8,090 bases of DNA, taken from positions 1 through 8,090 of the forward strand of contig CANQKK010000033.1 of assembly GCA_947624475.1 (NCBI GenBank), given 5' to 3'. The notes below the pieces were generated by a model, which had not been told where the DNA came from, made no database searches, and was given only the letters and a program-made list of their open reading frames with translations. The DNA comes from an uncultured Bacilli bacterium. Lineage in GTDB: Bacteria; Bacillota_I; Bacilli_A; RF39; UBA660. Below are positions 4,838 through 8,090 of this stretch, piece after piece (position 1 is the first letter of the stretch; each line of letters starts with the position of its first letter). The translations under genes and the position numbers were made by a program.

Positions 4838-6541
4838 ATGAATACAAAGATTATCCCTCTAGGGGGACTTGGTGAGGTCGGCAAGAACATGTACGTCGTA
4901 ATGCACGACTCCGAGATAGTTATCGTCGATTCGGGTGTTATGTTTCCGGATGATGAACTACTCGGTATCGATTATGTTATACCGGACTATACTTTTTTGA
5001 AAGAAAATGAAAAGAAAATTAAGGCTCTTTTGATTACGCATGCTCACGAAGATCATATTGGGGGCATTCCGTTTTTGCTACAGAGTGTTAATATACCTAA
5101 GATATATGCTCCAGCAAATGCTAAGGAGTTAATTGAAAAGAAACTTGAAGAGAGAAATATTGTCTACAAGAATTTGGTTATTTATGATGAGAATACGATA
5201 GTTAAAACGAAATATTTTTACGTAGAATTTTTTAGAACGACCCACTCTATTCCGGATTCTCATGGTATTTCAATTGGTACTCCCGATGGTACTGTCGTAA
5301 TGACCGGAGACTTTAAATTTGATATGACACCGATTGGTCCAATGGCCGATTTGCATAAGATGGCGAAGATTGGTGAAAGAGGTGTTGCGGTTTTGATGAG
5401 TGACTCGACTAATGCGTTGTCTCCGGGGACATCACTCAGTGAGTCGGTTGTCGATGAGAATTTGGGTGAAATTTTTGCTTCGTGCAAATATAATAGGATA
5501 ATTTTGGCGACTTTTGCGTCGAACGTCTATCGTATTAAGCATATTATCGAGACGTGCAAGAAGAATAATAGGAAAATTGCTCTATTTGGTAGGAGTATGG
5601 AAAGTACTGTCGATATTGCTATTAAGTGTGGATATATTAAGGACAAGGGAATTATTGTTTCGGCCGAAGATGCTAATAATATGAAACCGCAGGAAGTATG
5701 TCTTTTGTGTACGGGTAGTCAGGGTGAACCGCTGGCAGCACTATCGAGAATTGCATCGGGCTCTCACAGACAGATTACGCTTATGCCAAATGATGTGGTT
5801 ATCTTCTCGTCATCTCCGATTCCTGGTAATACGGCTTCGGTATCGAAAACGATTAATAAGCTATATAAGAAGGGTGTCAAGGTCTTTACGAATAGGACTT
5901 CGGATATTCACTCTTCGGGACACGCTAACCAGGAGGAACTTAAACTTATGATAAGGTTATTTAAGCCGAAATACTTTGTGCCTTATCACGGCGAGTTTAG
6001 GATGCTCAAGGTTCATGCTGATATTGGTAGTGAGTGCGGAGTTGCCAAGGATAATACTTTTGTCTTGGAAAACGGGGATGTTCTCAATTTGGTTAAGGGA
6101 AGGCTTACGAAGGGCGAGAAGGTTCAGGCTGGCGAAGTTTATGTCGATGGCTCACGTATTGGTGACGTCGGCAGTGCTGTTATTAAGGATAGAATTCTCA
6201 TGAGTAATAATGGTATTCTCGTTATTATTGCTAATATTGATACGGAAAAGAGAGTACTACTTGGAATGCCAGCGATTACGACGAGAGGTTATATTTTGGT
6301 AAATGAGAATGCGGATCTTATTAAAGAGATACAGGGTAAGGCCGAGGAGATTATTAATAGCGAACTTCGAAAGAAGGTATTTGGCTTTAATGATTTGAAG
6401 AGCGAAATGATAAATGGTCTCATGCCTATTTTATCTGACAAAACGGGAAGGGTACCGATTATTCTTCCGATTGTGATGGATGTTAAAATGGATAGCGATG
6501 GGCGTGCTAGGAACAGGAATTTTAATAAGGTAAGTGAATAA
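4838..6541 (+). CDS. rnj: Ribonuclease J (metallo-beta-lactamase/beta-CASP RNase)
   Basis: RNase J is the main 5'-to-3' exoribonuclease, with some endonuclease activity, in mRNA decay and rRNA maturation of Bacillota. The 567-residue length is normal for the family. The metallo-beta-lactamase domain carries THAHEDH (67-73; His68, His70, Asp72 and His73 bind zinc), His142 in PDSHG and Asp158 in TGDFKFD. The inserted beta-CASP domain follows (about 205-350). The protein then returns to the lactamase fold with HSSGHA (358-363) and PYHGEF (382-387, His384), and ends in a C-terminal domain (about 450-567). All active-site residues are present. The ATG at 4838 has AAAGGAG 5 nt upstream. It is a single-gene unit with its own promoter and terminator, divergent from the surface cassette. 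Whether this is the J1 or J2 paralogue cannot be decided from one copy. Confidence 0.98.
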   Translation: MNTKIIPLGGLGEVGKNMYVVMHDSEIVIVDSGVMFPDDELLGIDYVIPDYTFLKENEKKIKALLITHAHEDHIGGIPFLLQSVNIPKIYAPANAKELIEKKLEERNIVYKNLVIYDENTIVKTKYFYVEFFRTTHSIPDSHGISIGTPDGTVVMTGDFKFDMTPIGPMADLHKMAKIGERGVAVLMSDSTNALSPGTSLSESVVDENLGEIFASCKYNRIILATFASNVYRIKHIIETCKKNNRKIALFGRSMESTVDIAIKCGYIKDKGIIVSAEDANNMKPQEVCLLCTGSQGEPLAALSRIASGSHRQITLMPNDVVIFSSSPIPGNTASVSKTINKLYKKGVKVFTNRTSDIHSSGHANQEELKLMIRLFKPKYFVPYHGEFRMLKVHADIGSECGVAKDNTFVLENGDVLNLVKGRLTKGEKVQAGEVYVDGSRIGDVGSAVIKDRILMSNNGILVIIANIDTEKRVLLGMPAITTRGYILVNENADLIKEIQGKAEEIINSELRKKVFGFNDLKSEMINGLMPILSDKTGRVPIILPIVMDVKMDSDGRARNRNFNKVSE

Positions 6542-6551
6542 GGGGATATGA

Positions 6552-6589
6552 AAAAAATCTCAACTACTTGGATTTGGTTGGGATTTTTT
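6552..6589 (+). terminator. Intrinsic terminator of the RNase J gene
   Basis: AAAAAATCTCAAC (6552-6564) pairs with GTTGGGATTTTTT (6577-6589) in a 13-bp stem with one T-G wobble and a 12-nt loop, ending in six T's. It begins 10 nt after the stop codon. Because it has A's on the left and T's on the right, it may also stop minus-strand transcription arriving from the LysM gene. Confidence 0.85.
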
Positions 6590-6686
6590 GTTTGTGGTGA
6601 AGTTATTGGTGTGAAAATTGGTAGTTTGGGTGAGATGGATATTTTAGTGGAAGGGGAAATCGGGAAAGATAGTGTTTAGATGAGTG

Positions 6687-7784
6687 TTATCTTACGATTA
6701 GAATTTGGCCAATGCTGAGAAGATTTGAGGTTAGGTTATTTAGTTTTTTGAGGTTATCTGCTGTTGTTCCGAACTTTTTGGCTATTGAATAGAGGGAATC
6801 ACCTTTTTGGACTGTATAAGTGGTCTCGAGACCTTGGTTCGATGGTATTAGTAGTTCTTGACCGATACTTAATAGGTCCGATGTTAGGTTATTTAGATCT
6901 CTTATTTCACTTACGGTAGTGTTGTAAGTTCGGGCTATCGAGTAGAGGGAGTCACCAGATTTGACGGTGTATGTTAATGAGTCACTATCTTCTACCTGAG
7001 GAATTTTTAGGACCTGACCGATACTTAGGTTATTGCTTGTTAGATCGTTCTCTTTTTTTAGGGCATCTACGGTTGTTCCGAATTTTTGAGCGATGGAATA
7101 CAGTGAGTCGCCTTTCTTTACGGTATAAGTTCCTTCGGGTAAGGTAGCACTTGGTACTTTGAGAAGTTGGCCGATAGATAGGATGTCGCTAGTTAAGTTG
7201 TTTAGGCTTCGTAATTCATTCACGGTAGTGTTATAAGCTCTGGCTATTGAATAGAGGGAATCGCCCGCTTTGACAATGTAGATATTTTCATCATTCAAAG
7301 GAACTTGCTTGGTCGGTATTTTTAGTACTTGACCGATAGTTAGGTTTGTGGTGGTTAAATTGTTTAGTTTGGTTAGTTCATTTACGGTGGTTCCTAGTTT
7401 TTGGGCGATGGAATATAAGGTATCGCCTTTTTGGACAGTATAGGTATTTGTGGTAACGCCTTCGGGAGAGGTATAGGGAACTTGGGCGTAATTGGCTATA
7501 GCGGAGACGACAGCTTCCGCAAGGGCTTGGTAATTGTTTTTGAGGAAATTGACGTCTTTAGCGTTGTCAATAAAGCCATACTCGACGATAATTGGCTCGG
7601 TATTTCCGGTATTTCTATGGATGAAGTAGTAGTCCTTGGAGGTATCGCTCGGAAGCCTTCGTTGGTAGTACTTTCTGGTTGACTGTCCGGTGGCGCCAAT
7701 GTTATTTAGAACATTTTTGGCAAGTGTATCTTTGTTTCGCAAGGCATAGATTACTTCGGCTCCTTCGCCACCTGGCGAGTTTAG
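6687..7784 (-). pseudogene. N-acetylmuramoyl-L-alanine amidase (amidase_3) with five LysM modules, 5' half missing
   Basis: The open frame starts directly after an in-frame TAA at 7785-7787 and reads LNSPGGEGAEVIYALRNKDT, the middle of an amidase_3 domain. The domain continues through the catalytic Glu in PIIVEYGF (residues 50-57 counted from the TTG at 7742). The earlier part of the domain, with the other zinc ligands, the signal peptide and a start codon, is absent. The TTG at 7742 falls inside the domain and has no fitting ribosome binding site. After a short linker come five LysM peptidoglycan-binding modules (about 100-143, 154-197, 205-248, 257-300, 308-350), each with a GD[TS]LYSIA core. 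The intact enzyme would cut the amide bond between N-acetylmuramic acid and L-Ala at the cell wall. As it stands the product would be inactive. No promoter is seen. Base composition changes at the break, so truncation by rearrangement or misassembly is likelier than gradual decay. Confidence 0.75.
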
Positions 7785-7800
7785 TTACCGCTAGTAAAAT

Positions 7801-7831
7801 TAATCGATGACTTTTATTTAGTCATCGATTA
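7801..7831 (-). terminator. Terminator hairpin after the right-edge gene
   Basis: Bases 7801-7812 and 7820-7831 form a perfect 12-bp stem (TAATCGATGACT with its complement) around a 7-nt loop. It lies 7 nt past the stop codon of the minus-strand gene to the right. On that strand it is followed by TTAATTTTAC, a moderate T tract, so it is most simply that gene's terminator. It sits within 20 bp of the amidase break, so a recombination-site role cannot be excluded. Confidence 0.6.
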
Positions 7832-7838
7832 TATTGTT

Positions 7839-8090
7839 TTAATTATTTGTTTGTAATTTTAAAGTTTTTACTATTCTATTTGTTAATGCTGGTTTTGCAA
7901 ATTGTTCTTCTAATATTAAAACACTATTTTTGTATCTATTATATGCTTTATCATAGTTTCCTTGTTCTATTTGTTCAACACAATAATCAACTATATTATC
8001 ATAAATATAATCATAAATAATACCAGATTTTTCTTCTTTATTAATTGTTTCAACAATTACTGATGCTACTTCATAATAATGTTCTATATC
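7839..8090 (-). CDS. Unrecognised protein, C-terminal 83 residues (runs off the right edge)
   Basis: One frame stays open from the window edge to a TAA at 7839-7841. It gives an 83-residue C-terminal piece that begins DIEHYYEVAS and ends VKTLKLQTNN. It is rich in Glu, Asn, Tyr, Ile and Lys, is probably mostly helical, and has no membrane segment, cysteine motif or recognisable catalytic motif. A helix-loop-helix pattern (EQIEQGNYDKAYNRY, about residues 40-54) resembles one TPR-like repeat, which is a weak hint only. Codons are more A/T-biased than in the neighbours, with many ATA, AAT and AGA. A terminator-like hairpin follows the stop. The function is unknown. Confidence 0.65.
   Translation of the reverse strand, partial: DIEHYYEVASVIVETINKEEKSGIIYDYIYDNIVDYCVEQIEQGNYDKAYNRYKNSVLILEEQFAKPALTNRIVKTLKLQTNN

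Noticed and set aside
5724..6203. Two Arg-rich plus-strand ORFs inside rnj
   Set aside because: Out-of-frame shadows of the well-conserved RNase J reading frame.
6548..6679. Small plus-strand ORF of 43 codons after rnj
   Set aside because: Its first part is the rnj terminator stem, its only ribosome-binding-like sequence is 2 nt from the ATG, and the peptide has no coherent character.
7740..7742. TTG as a true start of the LysM protein
   Set aside because: It lies inside the amidase domain, the frame is open and homologous for 14 more codons upstream, and the nearby AAGGAG encodes the conserved GEGAE stretch and is badly spaced.
7740..7800. Single frameshift or sequencing error as the cause of the amidase truncation
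   Set aside because: Reading the other two minus-strand frames upstream of 7785 does not recover amidase sequence, so one indel cannot explain the loss.
1..8090. TGA recoded as tryptophan, suggested by the lack of TGA stops
   Set aside because: Only eight stops are visible, all TAA or TAG, but no gene contains an in-frame TGA and every Trp codon checked is TGG.

Overview
The window looks like chromosomal DNA of a low-GC, walled, Gram-positive bacterium (Bacillota). The A+T-rich codon use, the AGGAGG-type ribosome binding sites, RNase J, a class B sortase with an LPXTG-like substrate, and a nusA-infB operon all point that way. TGG codes Trp throughout and no TGA stop occurs, so nothing contradicts the standard code. 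The species cannot be named from the sequence. Short or missing members of the nusA operon (one-domain RimP, no YlxQ) would fit an uncultured, reduced Bacilli lineage, but that is inference.

Region 1 (1-2661, minus strand) is the translation/transcription operon rimP-nusA-ylxR-infB. It has one strong promoter (2633-2661), a 10-bp hairpin in its leader, very tight gene spacing, and an infB gene that runs off the left edge within its GTPase domain.

Region 2 (2662-4447, minus strand) is a two-gene surface cassette. A secreted protein of 244 residues ends in a VPDTG sorting signal and is followed by a class B sortase. A perfect 12-bp intrinsic terminator is built into the stop codon of the surface gene, so the sortase is probably made by read-through. 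The surface gene has a near-consensus promoter and a long leader with a (TA)n tract.

Region 3 (4294-4837) is a divergent, very A+T-rich intergenic region. It holds that promoter, three consecutive hairpins sharing an ACC-loop-GG apex, and the promoter of the RNase J gene. The first hairpin has a T tract and looks like a terminator for a plus-strand transcript.

Region 4 (4838-6600, plus strand) is a full-length RNase J gene with its own terminator.

Region 5 (6687-7784, minus strand) is the 3' part of an amidase_3 peptidoglycan hydrolase gene followed by five LysM modules. Its 5' half is absent: homology stops at an in-frame TAA at 7785-7787, where base composition also changes. After a terminator hairpin, the last 250 bases hold the C-terminus of an unrecognised minus-strand protein.

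G/C skew suggests three blocks. The plus strand is C-rich to about 4.6 kb, G-rich from about 4.65 to 7.78 kb, and C-rich again beyond. With the broken amidase at the right boundary, this suggests that the middle block was inverted or joined in, or that the assembly is misjoined there. The best candidates for something new are the three-hairpin array at 4615-4699, the terminator-coupled sortase cassette, the one-domain RimP, and the breakpoint near 7785.
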